DNA from: Paludibacteraceae bacterium
GTDB lineage: Bacteria; Bacteroidota; Bacteroidia; Bacteroidales; Paludibacteraceae
Reading direction: 5' to 3'
Length of the DNA stretch: 7,135 bases
Assembly (NCBI GenBank): GCA_947445425.1
Contig: CANFFA010000113.1
Span: forward strand, 1-7,135
Part shown: piece after piece, positions 1-5,983 of the stretch
Position numbering within the stretch: the first letter of the stretch is position 1
Layout: each line of letters begins with the position of its first letter
The notes under the pieces: generated by a model
Database searches by the model: none
Told to the model about the DNA's origin: nothing
Seen by the model: the letters and a program-made list of their open reading frames with translations, nothing else
Program-made: the position numbers and the translations under genes

Positions 1-72
1 TCGAGTAACGAAGCAAAAATCTATAAATTAATTCTTACTCCAATCGATTTCAAATCAAGAAAACAGGTATAA
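1..72 (+). CDS. 3' end of an unidentified plus-strand gene (partial)
   Basis: Reading from base 1, a plus-strand frame stays open for 23 codons and ends at TAA (70-72). The residues (ending DFKSRKQV) look like an ordinary protein C-terminus, with a mix of charged and hydrophobic residues and no low complexity. The stop sits 4 bp before a strong hairpin with T-runs on both strands, which is where a convergent gene should end opposite hisS. The piece is too short to assign a family. It could also be a chance open frame, since 23 codons without a stop is not significant alone. The support is its position against the two-way terminator. Confidence 0.4.
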   Translation, partial: SSNEAKIYKLILTPIDFKSRKQV

Positions 73-76
73 AACG

Positions 77-131
77 AAAAAAGACAAAGAATTGAACTGC
101 TTTCAAAACCGTTCTTTTCTTTGTCTTTTTT
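77..131. terminator. Bidirectional intrinsic terminator after hisS
   Basis: The arm AAAAAAGACAAAGAA (77-91) pairs perfectly over 15 bp with TTCTTTGTCTTTTTT (117-131). An inner GAAC/GTTC pair (94-97 with 111-114) extends the hairpin across a 2x2 internal loop. A-runs on one side and T-runs on the other give a U-tract in both directions. It can therefore stop hisS transcripts (minus) and transcripts of the gene ending at base 72 (plus). Confidence 0.85.
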
Positions 132-155
132 ATTTTAAAATGAATCCTTGTAATA

Positions 156-1514
156 CTATCCCAGCTGTTCTATGAGATCTTCCAATGTTGATAATACTTG
201 TTCCCCGCTGACCATATTCTTCAACATCACCTTTCCTTCATTCATCTCTGTTTCACCCACAATGGCCACAAAAGGAATCCGTTTGTTATCGGCATACCCC
301 ATCTGCTTTTTCATCTTGGTAGGCTCAGGATAAATCTCCGCATTGATTCCTTTGGCACGCAAGGCCGTCAACCAAGGAAGGCAATATAGCAACTCTTGCT
401 CACCAAAACTAACAAATAGTATCTTGGTTTGTTCCACCGAAGTTTCAGGATACAAGTTCAACTGATTCAACACATCATAAATACGGTCGGCACCAAAAGA
501 GATTCCCACACCCGATACGCCTTGCAATCCAAACACCCCTGTAAGGTTATCATAGCGACCACCACCAGTAATACTTCCAATCTCCACATCCAGTGCTTTC
601 ACTTCGAAAATGGCACCGGTATAATAATTCAGTCCACGTGCAAGGGTAAGATCTAATTCAATCTGGGTCTTCACTTTCATGGCATCACAAAGTCCGAAAA
701 TGGTCTCCATCTCAGCTATTCCCTTCATTCCCACTTCTGATGCTGCCAATACAACTTTCAACTGCTGTAATTTCTCAAGATTCGTTCCGCTGAGGAGCAA
801 AATAGGTTGTAATTTGGCAATAGCATCAGCAGAAATACCTTTAGAAGCAATCTCTTCGTTGACTTTTTCCAGACCAATTTTGTCCATCTTGTCAATGGCC
901 ACAGTAATGTCGGTAATTTTTTCCGACTCTCCTATGATTTCGGCAATTCCAGAAAGAATTTTACGGTTGTTTATTTTCAGGCAAACATTGATTTTCAATC
1001 GGCGATAGACCTCATCTACTATCTGTATCAATTCCAACTCATTGAGCAAAGAATCACTTCCCACTACATCCACATCGCATTGGTAGAACTCACGATAACG
1101 TCCTTTCTGAGGTCTATCTGCCCGCCAAACGGGTTGAATCTGATAACGTTTGAAAGGAAAAGTGATTTCATTCTGGTGTTGCACCACAAAACGGGCAAAA
1201 GGAACGGTTAAATCATAACGTAAGCCTTTTTCGGAGAACTTGCTCGTCAACTTGGCGGAGTTGCGTCCCTGCAATTCCTCATCGCTTAAACCGGACAAAT
1301 AATCACCAGAATTGAGGATTTTAAAAAGGAGCTTATCTCCCTCTTCCCCATACTTCCCCATCAAAGTGGACAGGTTTTCCATCGCTGGGGTTTCAATCTG
1401 CTGAAAACCATAGAGACAAAACACCTCTTTGATGGTATTAAAAATATAGTTACGATTAGCCATCTCACGTGGCGTAAAATCACGGGTTCCTTTTGGAATG
1501 GAAGGTTTTTGCAT
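156..1514 (-). CDS. hisS: Histidyl-tRNA synthetase (HisRS)
   Basis: This cytoplasmic class II aminoacyl-tRNA synthetase charges tRNA-His with histidine using ATP. The 452-residue product opens with the family signature KGTRDF (residues 8-13). Motif 2 lies near 128-152 ([16 protein letters not shown]). The histidine-binding HisA motif is at 291-305 ([15 protein letters not shown]), HisB (GGGRYDNL) at 317-324, and motif 3 ([15 protein letters not shown]) at 335-349. The anticodon-binding domain fills about 363-452. It is longer than the roughly 424-residue E. coli enzyme; part of the extra length is an insertion near residues 60-90, between the N-terminal catalytic strands and the DLTVPFARF segment. 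The ATG at 1514 is chosen because KGTRDF follows at the usual distance. The gene lies 57 bp downstream of the DUF3990 gene on the same strand. No -7 box is visible in that gap, so it may be read through from upstream or use a promoter within the upstream gene. Confidence 0.98.
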   Translation of the reverse strand: MQKPSIPKGTRDFTPREMANRNYIFNTIKEVFCLYGFQQIETPAMENLSTLMGKYGEEGDKLLFKILNSGDYLSGLSDEELQGRNSAKLTSKFSEKGLRYDLTVPFARFVVQHQNEITFPFKRYQIQPVWRADRPQKGRYREFYQCDVDVVGSDSLLNELELIQIVDEVYRRLKINVCLKINNRKILSGIAEIIGESEKITDITVAIDKMDKIGLEKVNEEIASKGISADAIAKLQPILLLSGTNLEKLQQLKVVLAASEVGMKGIAEMETIFGLCDAMKVKTQIELDLTLARGLNYYTGAIFEVKALDVEIGSITGGGRYDNLTGVFGLQGVSGVGISFGADRIYDVLNQLNLYPETSVEQTKILFVSFGEQELLYCLPWLTALRAKGINAEIYPEPTKMKKQMGYADNKRIPFVAIVGETEMNEGKVMLKNMVSGEQVLSTLEDLIEQLG

Positions 1515-1523
1515 AATAGAGGG

Positions 1524-1561
1524 ATTGACCCCTAACCCTTGAAGGGGGAAAGGAGTGGATT
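1524..1561. repeat. Short palindromic intergenic element before hisS
   Basis: The 57-bp gap between the DUF3990 gene and hisS holds a C-run/G-run element, GACCCCTAACCCTTGAAGG followed by GGGAAAGGAGTGG. The core CCCTT/AAGGG can fold on itself. Its composition is unlike the A+T-rich surroundings. Short C/G-run elements of the CCCCTAACCC...GGG kind are, from memory, frequent in Bacteroidota spacers. It lies in the hisS 5' leader if transcription comes from upstream. There is no T-run on the minus strand, so it is not a convincing terminator. Confidence 0.4.
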
Positions 1562-1571
1562 AGTTTTTTCG

Positions 1572-2057
1572 CTACAATTCGTAGAATTCAATAAATTTTA
1601 GTTCTGTCAGCACTTCAAGATCATGAAACGAAATTTGATCAAAAAGCTTGTGTGTTTTTAGTCTCAAGATAGTCTCTGCTTTTGTCAAAACACCTGCTTC
1701 AAACAATACCAAAGTAGCATACAAAGTATCATTTGCGACAGCCCCTTTTACAATTTGAAAAGGATGACTTTGATTACTCCTACGGTTTGAAACTATAAAA
1801 TCCAACCACGCCTCATTGGCTTGATTAAAACATTTTACAGAATAACTGGTAGATTCAAAAAGTTGATCTACTATTTCATAAACTGAAATAATCGCTTTTG
1901 CTCCTTCACCAATTCTTTTTTGTTTCATTACAGCCCATTTCTCGGCCTGTTGCCGATTGGTAGTGGTATAAAAGCCCTTTCCAAAATCGAGTAGCCTTTG
2001 ATTCTCAAGAATCAAAGGCTTATCTATTTTCTCTACTCCTCCATGAAATAAGTTCAT
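1572..2057 (-). CDS. DUF3990-like protein, putative ADP-ribosyltransferase-fold toxin
   Basis: The 161-residue protein has the layout I associate with DUF3990: LFHGG at 3-7, the hallmark DFGKGFYTTTNRQQAEKWA at 24-42, AWLDFIVSNR at 83-92, and a C-terminal block with GAVAND (105-110), LYATLVLFEAGVLTKAETI (112-130) and KLFDQISFH (137-145). The GxGFYTT segment followed by an Ala-rich helix resembles the NAD-binding core of H-Y-[E/D/Q] ADP-ribosyltransferases. On that reading His5, Tyr30 and perhaps Gln141 are the candidate active-site residues; this is inference from motif spacing. No signal peptide or membrane segment is visible, so it should act in the cytoplasm. Its ATG overlaps the TGA of the DUF3791-like gene (ATGA), a sign of translational coupling and a common arrangement in toxin-antitoxin pairs. 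The target is unknown. Family call fairly sure, toxin role inferred. Confidence 0.8.
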   Translation of the reverse strand: MNLFHGGVEKIDKPLILENQRLLDFGKGFYTTTNRQQAEKWAVMKQKRIGEGAKAIISVYEIVDQLFESTSYSVKCFNQANEAWLDFIVSNRRSNQSHPFQIVKGAVANDTLYATLVLFEAGVLTKAETILRLKTHKLFDQISFHDLEVLTELKFIEFYEL

Positions 2058-2263
2058 AAGCGACGTTCTATAAAATCATTTATATCAGAAACGATAAATA
2101 TTTTACTCTGCGTATGCAAAACATCATAACTTTCTGATATGTATTCAAATACCTGATACTGTTTAAAATATCCGAGTGCGATTTCACCAGAAATACCTTT
2201 TGAGAATTTATAGTTTTCGAGGCAAAACAACTGAAATTGCTCTATTTTATTTATTTTAATCAT
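2054..2263 (-). CDS. DUF3791-like small protein, putative antitoxin or partner of DUF3990
   Basis: This 69-residue acidic/aromatic protein has the pattern I recognise for DUF3791: an N-terminal FxLFCLENYKxSKG segment (10-23), GYFKQYQVFEYISESYDVLH (31-50), and a C-terminal segment with SDINDFIERRL (59-69). DUF3791 genes commonly sit directly before DUF3990 genes, and here the two overlap by 4 nt, so they are probably translated as a pair. A stoichiometric inhibitor or adaptor role is inferred from the arrangement. There is no helix-turn-helix signature, so autoregulation by DNA binding is not evident. It starts at ATG 2263, 4 nt after the stop of the preceding gene. Confidence 0.75.
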   Translation of the reverse strand: MIKINKIEQFQLFCLENYKFSKGISGEIALGYFKQYQVFEYISESYDVLHTQSKIFIVSDINDFIERRL

Positions 2264-2267
2264 AATG

Positions 2268-2516
2268 TCAAATAAAATCAGGATAATCTAATGTGTCCGT
2301 AAAATCCTCGTTAACTAGCATATCAAAAAGCTTTTCCGTACTCAAATGCCATAATTTCGTCTCTTCAAATTGTAAAGCATCATACAATTTAGATCTATAT
2401 AGATAGTCGAGTGCTTCATCAAAGCTGAATTGTTTCTTTTCAATAATCAAAGAGACCAAGTCTTCAACTTTAAAGGGGAATATTGATTCAAATACCTGAT
2501 TATCCATAATGTACAT
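2268..2516 (-). CDS. Small conserved-looking protein, first gene of the DUF3791/DUF3990 cassette
   Basis: I do not recognise a named family. The product (82 residues from ATG 2516; ATG 2507 and a TTG at 2519 are also possible) is predicted mostly helical and acidic. It has a central segment FDEALDYLYRSKLYDAL, then ETKLWHLSTEKLFDML, and ends in Asp/Phe/Ile. The SKLY...EETKLWHLS pattern looks familiar from small proteins beside DUF3791/DUF3990 genes in gut Bacteroidota, but that is recollection and not a check. It precedes the DUF3791-like gene by 4 nt, so the three genes form one tight unit. It starts about 40 bp after the waaA stop with no terminator between, so waaA read-through is possible. 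A 15-bp sequence coding QVFE is shared with the next gene. Confidence 0.75.
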   Translation of the reverse strand: MYIMDNQVFESIFPFKVEDLVSLIIEKKQFSFDEALDYLYRSKLYDALQFEETKLWHLSTEKLFDMLVNEDFTDTLDYPDFI

Positions 2517-2555
2517 CAATTAAAACAAATGACTAATCTTCACTAAATAGCTCGA

Positions 2556-3779
2556 TTATTTATTCACAATTAAATACTTCAATATTTTTTCTGTCGCCCC
2601 AATATTCTTTTGAACATATTCACCGGCAGCCTGACCAACCTTTTGGTCCACAAACAACTGATCCAATTGCAATTGCAACGAATCATACCCATCAATAGAA
2701 AAGGCACCACCCACAGCAATCAACTCACGCGCCTCACGGAATTTTTGATAAGTAGGTCCAAATACAACGGGTACACCGTATACCGCAGCTTCCAAAGTAT
2801 TGTGTATCCCTACACCAAAACCGCCACCAATATAGGCTATATTCGTATACCGATAAATAGAAGAGAGTAAGCCGATTGTATCCACCACCAAACAATTTGT
2901 TGACAAAATATTCTGCTCATTGGCTTGCGTATACCTTATAAAATCAGTCCCTAACAATTTAAAAATTCCAGACAAATGGGCTTCATGGATTTCATGGGGT
3001 ACTAGAATCAATTTCACATCTTTATGTTCCTTTAAATAACCTACCAATAACTCCTCGTCCTTGGGCCAAGTACTACCGGCTACGATTACTTTCTCGGCAT
3101 CTTTTACAAAAGCTTCCACCAAAGGAATTGACTTTGATTGACCTACTAAATCCACCACCCGATCAAAACGAGAATCACCAGCAACAGTAGCATTGCTGAT
3201 TCCATTTTCAGCCAATAATTTCAAAGAAACCTCATCCTGAACAAAAATATGCTTGAAAGTCTTCAAAAGCTTTTTATACCAAGTCCCATACCACTGAAAA
3301 AAGAGTTGATTGGGACGAAAAATAGCCGAGATACTGTAGGTTGGAACTTGTTCTGCCTGTAGCGCCAACAGATAATTGGGCCAGAACTCGTATTTTATAA
3401 AGATGGCTTGTGCAGGGTTTACCATTTTAACGAAACGTCGCGCGGAACGAGGGGTATCCAATGGCAAATAGCAAACAATATCGGCCCCTGCATAGTTTTT
3501 ACGCACCTCATAACCTGAAGGAGAAAAAAAAGTAAGTACGATCTTCGTATCGGGTTGTTCTATCTTAAGTTGCTCAATCACAGGACGCCCCTGTTCAAAC
3601 TCCCCCAAAGAGGCAGCATGAAACCAGACATAGCGTGCCGTTGGATCCAGCTTATCCCTCAACAGGGCAAAAGTTCTACACTGCCCCTTGTACATCAAAC
3701 TCGCCTTATCATTGAAAAGCGAAACCAATACAATAAGGATTCCGTATACGTGAATACAAATAGAATAGATGTAGCTCAT
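2556..3779 (-). CDS. waaA: 3-deoxy-D-manno-octulosonic acid (Kdo) transferase
   Basis: WaaA (KdtA) transfers Kdo from CMP-Kdo to the lipid A precursor at the cytoplasmic face of the inner membrane, the first step of LPS core assembly. The 407-residue protein begins with a membrane anchor (about 4-22). It then shows the GT30 signatures: FHAASLGEFEQGRP (53-66) with the catalytic-type Glu60, FFSPSGYEVR (84-93), IKYEFWPN (128-135), GDSRFDR (201-207), AGSTWPKDE (234-242), PHE (261-263), and a C-terminal GGGFGVGIHNTLEAA block (318-332) of the GT-B fold. Length is close to the E. coli enzyme (425). Whether it adds one or two Kdo cannot be told from sequence. No -7 box was found upstream; the preceding spacer is repeat-filled. 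It lies directly upstream of the DUF3990 cassette. Confidence 0.97.
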   Translation of the reverse strand: MSYIYSICIHVYGILIVLVSLFNDKASLMYKGQCRTFALLRDKLDPTARYVWFHAASLGEFEQGRPVIEQLKIEQPDTKIVLTFFSPSGYEVRKNYAGADIVCYLPLDTPRSARRFVKMVNPAQAIFIKYEFWPNYLLALQAEQVPTYSISAIFRPNQLFFQWYGTWYKKLLKTFKHIFVQDEVSLKLLAENGISNATVAGDSRFDRVVDLVGQSKSIPLVEAFVKDAEKVIVAGSTWPKDEELLVGYLKEHKDVKLILVPHEIHEAHLSGIFKLLGTDFIRYTQANEQNILSTNCLVVDTIGLLSSIYRYTNIAYIGGGFGVGIHNTLEAAVYGVPVVFGPTYQKFREARELIAVGGAFSIDGYDSLQLQLDQLFVDQKVGQAAGEYVQKNIGATEKILKYLIVNK

Positions 3780-3821
3780 AATTTATACGTGTTATTTTTA
3801 CGAAATCGTTTCAGACTTTTC

Positions 3822-3851
3822 ATTTGCGAAAATTTGCGAAATTTGCGTTCG
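3822..3851. repeat. Tandem ATTTGCGAA array upstream of waaA
   Basis: Three back-to-back units of 9-11 bp occur: ATTTGCGAAA (3822-3831), ATTTGCGAA (3832-3840) and ATTTGCGTTCG (3841-3851). Decayed relatives (AAAGCGTGG, ATATTTGTG) follow to about 3872. On the minus strand this reads as repeated TTCGCAAAT, a kind of short intergenic repeat I associate with Bacteroidota. It would lie in the waaA leader or promoter region. Confidence 0.6.
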
Positions 3852-3892
3852 AAAAGCGTGGAATATTTGTGTTCAACTACAGAACTTAATAC

Positions 3893-4047
3893 TTGAATCT
3901 ACTCCGATAAGTCTTTTTAATATTTCTGAACGCCAAGAACGCTAAGTTTTAAAGACGCAAAGGTCAGATATACAGTACGTAAATTTCTTTGCGACTTAGC
4001 ACCTTTGCATCTTTGCGTTCAAAAATTACTTTTCGGAGTGGACTCAT
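3893..4047. repeat. 155-bp imperfect palindrome built of CGCAAAG-type repeats
   Basis: Outer arms: TTGAATCTACTCCGA (3893-3907) matches the reverse complement of TCGGAGTGGACTCAT (4033-4047) at 12 of 15 positions, and the similarity runs on inward (ACTCCGATAAGT against ACTCCGAAAAGT). Middle arms: GAACGCCAAGAACGCTAAG (3928-3946) mirrors the strand-reversed block at 3995-4020, which contains GAACGCAAAGATGC and GGTGCTAAG. Core: CGCAAAG (3956-3962) pairs exactly with CTTTGCG (3987-3993), leaving a 24-nt loop. It could fold as one long cruciform or RNA hairpin. It lies between the rpsO terminator and waaA. Confidence 0.75.
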
Positions 4048-4057
4048 ACTTGTATCT

Positions 4058-4100
4058 AAAAAAAGAAGAGGCATCTCAAAACTAAATTTGAAACGCCTCT
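4058..4100 (-). terminator. Intrinsic terminator of rpsO
   Basis: In the transcript sense, AGAGGCGTTTCAAA pairs with TTTGAGATGCCTCT: 14 bp including two G-U pairs, with a short loop, followed by TCTTTTTTT (4058-4066 on the plus strand is A-rich). The stem begins 20 nt after the rpsO stop codon. The TTTGAGATGCCTC arm resembles GAGACAGCCTC-type terminator stems that I recall from Bacteroidales spacers. Confidence 0.9.
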
Positions 4101-4119
4101 AAATCTTTGAAAGCAAGAA

Positions 4120-4389
4120 TTACTTTCTGATACCCAACTCTTTGATAATTGCACGGTAGCGAGAAATTTCGGTATCTTTCAAATAATTGAGAAGACGACG
4201 ACGTTTTCCTACCAAAATTACTAGAGCACGTTCTGTACTATAATCTTTTTTGTTTAACTTTAAGTGACCAGTTAAATGGTTGATACGGTATGAAAACAAT
4301 GCTATCTGACCCTCTGAGGAACCAGTATCAGTGTTAGACTTTCCGTGTTTACCAAAGATTTCTTGCTTAATTTCAGCTGTTAAATACAT
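4120..4389 (-). CDS. rpsO: 30S ribosomal protein S15
   Basis: S15 is a primary 16S rRNA-binding protein that organises the central domain of the 30S subunit and forms a bridge to 23S rRNA. The 89-residue length is exactly the family norm. The sequence carries the conserved segments DTGSSEGQIA (21-30), INHLTGHLK (36-44) and GKRRRLLNYL (62-71), ending in a basic tail. ATG 4389 gives the canonical N-terminus. The gene is a single transcription unit with its own promoter (4415-4445) and terminator (4058-4100). The predicted leader is only about 20 nt, which leaves little room for the long pseudoknot used for S15 autoregulation in E. coli. Confidence 0.98.
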   Translation of the reverse strand: MYLTAEIKQEIFGKHGKSNTDTGSSEGQIALFSYRINHLTGHLKLNKKDYSTERALVILVGKRRRLLNYLKDTEISRYRAIIKELGIRK

Positions 4390-4414
4390 ATTTGTATGTT
4401 TAAATTTTGAGGTG

Positions 4415-4445
4415 CAAAGATAGACTTTTTATTTTGAACGACAAA
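4415..4445 (-). promoter_or_regulatory. Bacteroidetes-type promoter of rpsO
   Basis: In transcript sense, TTTG (4442-4445) is followed after 19 nt by TATCTTTG (4415-4422), a perfect TAnnTTTG -7 box with a -33 TTTG at the preferred spacing. Transcription should start near 4408-4411, giving a leader of about 20 nt before the rpsO ATG. The -33 element abuts the stop codon of the upstream PAP2 gene. Confidence 0.85.
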
Positions 4446-4446
4446 G

Positions 4447-5103
4447 TCAAATCTGCTTTTTTCTCGAAAAAAGAGTTCGTAATGAACCATTTGCCCATGG
4501 AAGCGACAATTCATCATAATAGAACTTCCAAGAAATAGTTACTGCCAATGCAACAATAGAACCGACCAATACGTCCCAAGCAAAATGCTGGGAGAGATAA
4601 ATGCGAGAATAGCCCACCAATAAAGCCGCAACAAAACAAAAGAAATGAACCAATGGACGCTTGCTGAAAAGGGCCAAAGAAAGGAAAAATGCAAAGGCCG
4701 TAATGGTATGACCAGAAGGAAAGCTATGTGAGCTATGTAATTCCACTCCCGATACCGCATGTAACTTAAGATCTGGGTAATTTATCGTAAAATACTTAAA
4801 AGGACGGGGTGCATCCCAAGTCTGCTTAATCATCTGGGACACAAGCCCGGAGGCAAATTGGGTAATCAATAAAAAGAGAGCAATACGATAGCGATAAAAC
4901 ATTAGCCCTACAATCACAAAATAAGGAAAGGAACCTCCTACTTCGGTAAAGTTTTTAAAAAATAAATCCCTAGTCGGCGTATGAAAAGAGCTGAGCAATA
5001 AATGGAGATCTGCCTTTTCATGCGTCAAAATAAGCATCCCAAAAGTGAGTACAAATAATACGTAAGGAATATAAAAGGCTGAATATGTTTTGAAATGGTG
5101 CAT
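4447..5103 (-). CDS. PAP2-family membrane phosphatase
   Basis: This is an integral inner-membrane acid phosphatase of the PAP2 superfamily, acting on lipid phosphates or pyrophosphates. All three catalytic motifs are intact (numbering from the start used here): KQTWDAPRP (93-101, the KX6RP motif), FPSGH (128-132) and SRIYLSQHFAWD (166-177, SRX5HX3D, with nucleophile-side His173 and Asp177). Several hydrophobic segments separate them (about 9-25, 60-84, 133-147, 154-165, 178-191), as in undecaprenyl-pyrophosphate phosphatases and LpxE/LpxF-type lipid A phosphatases. Substrate cannot be decided. The start at ATG 5103 gives 218 residues; an in-frame ATG at 5175 would add 24 residues but lies inside a repeat array, so I prefer the shorter form. 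It follows mnmD on the same strand with no terminator between, so co-transcription is likely. Confidence 0.92.
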   Translation of the reverse strand: MHHFKTYSAFYIPYVLFVLTFGMLILTHEKADLHLLLSSFHTPTRDLFFKNFTEVGGSFPYFVIVGLMFYRYRIALFLLITQFASGLVSQMIKQTWDAPRPFKYFTINYPDLKLHAVSGVELHSSHSFPSGHTITAFAFFLSLALFSKRPLVHFFCFVAALLVGYSRIYLSQHFAWDVLVGSIVALAVTISWKFYYDELSLPWANGSLRTLFSRKKQI

Positions 5104-5173
5104 AATATTTAGGAAACAAGTTAAAAAGTAATCGAGTAGACAAAAAACAAGAGCTGAGTGAAAAGCAGTAAAC

Positions 5174-5211
5174 ATTAATCACTAAACACTAATCATTAAA
5201 CATTAATCACT
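5174..5211. repeat. Heptamer tandem array A[CT]TAA[AT]C at the mnmD 3' end
   Basis: Five uninterrupted 7-bp units fitting A[CT]TAA[AT]C run from 5174 to 5208, plus a partial sixth unit ACT. The sixth base alternates T, A, T, A, T, so the true period may be 14. The array overlaps the TGA stop of mnmD (5207-5209) and supplies the upstream in-frame ATG of the PAP2 gene. The same unit recurs at 6867-6901. Confidence 0.8.
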
Positions 5212-5869
5212 GCTTCATTGCTCTAAGTATCTGCCTTTTCCCAGGAGGTCCTTCTAGCCTTTCCACTGTAAAACCGGCAGCCTGCATTGCTCTTCGAACG
5301 ACTCCTTTGGAACAGTAAGTCGTTAAAATTGCACCCGGATGACAATGATCATACAGAATTTTGAAACGTTCTTCCGTCCACATCTCCGGCTGCTTATCGG
5401 GAGAAAAAGCATCGAAATAAACCAGGTCATATTTTTCAGAAAATGTATAATTGGTATAATCCGCTTTCACTTTCAACAATGAAAAATTAGGACTAATCAT
5501 TGTTCGTAAATTCCAAGGGCATTCATGCATCAACTCAAAAAGCACTCTTTTATCTACAGCCAACTCCTCTGGATAATTCAATTGCAAAGCTGTCCCTACT
5601 TTTACCGGATACAGTTCCAAGGAAGTATAACGAACATTTTTGGAACTCAAATCAACTTCCAACAAAGTCAGAAAAGCATTCAACCCAGTCCCAAAACCAA
5701 TCTCAAGAACATTCAAATCTAATTTCTCAGACTGCTTAAATCCTGCCTCAATAAAGATATGACGCGACTCTTGAATGGCGCCATGCGTCGAGTGGTAACA
5801 CTCCTCAATCGCAGACGAAAAAAGGGTATGGGAACCGTCGGAAGTTAATACCAAATCAGCATTTATCAT
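5207..5869 (-). CDS. mnmD: tRNA U34 5-methylaminomethyl-2-thiouridine-forming methyltransferase MnmD
   Basis: MnmD uses S-adenosylmethionine to methylate the aminomethyl group of wobble uridine 34, the last step of mnm5(s2)U synthesis after MnmE/MnmG. The 220-residue protein shows the DUF752/MnmD signatures: TSDGSHTLFS (9-18), the SAM-binding EIGFGTGLNA (56-65), an acidic strand end LELYP (84-88), YFDAFSPDKQPEMW (151-164), TTYCSKGVVRRAM (183-195) and the C-terminal GPPGKRQILRA (207-217). It is a stand-alone methyltransferase: the FAD-dependent MnmC1 oxidase domain fused in the E. coli protein is absent, as in many other phyla. ATG 5869 gives the expected N-terminus. Its TGA lies inside a heptamer repeat, and the PAP2 gene follows about 100 bp later. 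Confidence 0.95.
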   Translation of the reverse strand: MINADLVLTSDGSHTLFSSAIEECYHSTHGAIQESRHIFIEAGFKQSEKLDLNVLEIGFGTGLNAFLTLLEVDLSSKNVRYTSLELYPVKVGTALQLNYPEELAVDKRVLFELMHECPWNLRTMISPNFSLLKVKADYTNYTFSEKYDLVYFDAFSPDKQPEMWTEERFKILYDHCHPGAILTTYCSKGVVRRAMQAAGFTVERLEGPPGKRQILRAMKQ

Positions 5870-5983
5870 TTGTGAGCTTTTATTTGACTATTTGATGTTA
5901 TGCTATGTATTTTAATATGATATATTTATCACAATATTTCACACATAAATCGACCTCTCTTAAAAAAACATTTATGTTTTTTA

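Larger units (their letters stand above)
3780..4119. other. 340-bp non-coding spacer between rpsO and waaA
   Basis: No credible gene is present on either strand. From right to left it holds the rpsO terminator (4058-4100), a large imperfect palindrome (3893-4047), a tandem TTTGCG array (3822-3851) and about 40 bp of A+T-rich leader before waaA. A short plus-strand open frame that crosses the waaA start is antisense shadow. No clear TAnnTTTG box for waaA was seen. Confidence 0.7.

Noticed and set aside
198..1008. Several plus-strand frames opposite hisS
   Set aside because: Antisense shadows of a strongly supported synthetase gene; no independent motifs.
2520..2555. Promoter for the DUF3791/DUF3990 cassette in the gap after waaA
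   Set aside because: A TTTG is present but no TA at the right offset and no good -33 element; read-through from waaA or a promoter inside it is equally likely.
3555..3896. 113-codon plus-strand frame crossing the waaA start into the spacer
   Set aside because: Mostly antisense to waaA and its tail is translated TTTGCG repeat; no promoter or homology signal.
4539..4760. 73-codon minus-strand frame inside the PAP2 gene
   Set aside because: Same-strand out-of-frame shadow of the PAP2 coding sequence, whose three catalytic motifs fix the true frame.
5104..5175. 24-residue hydrophobic N-terminal extension of the PAP2 protein (ATG 5175)
   Set aside because: The start codon lies within the heptamer repeat and the 218-residue form already has a normal N-terminus; kept only as an alternative.
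5174..5211. Possible CRISPR-like array
   Set aside because: Units are 7 bp, contiguous and without spacers; this is a simple tandem repeat, not CRISPR.
5500..5739. Two overlapping plus-strand frames opposite mnmD
   Set aside because: Antisense to the conserved SAM-binding region of MnmD; Gln/Ser/His-rich composition is typical of shadow frames.
5963..5982. A/T hairpin AAAAAACA-TTTA-TGTTTTTT as terminator of the exported-protein gene
   Set aside because: One G-C pair only and about 190 nt past the stop codon, beyond a candidate promoter; too weak to call.
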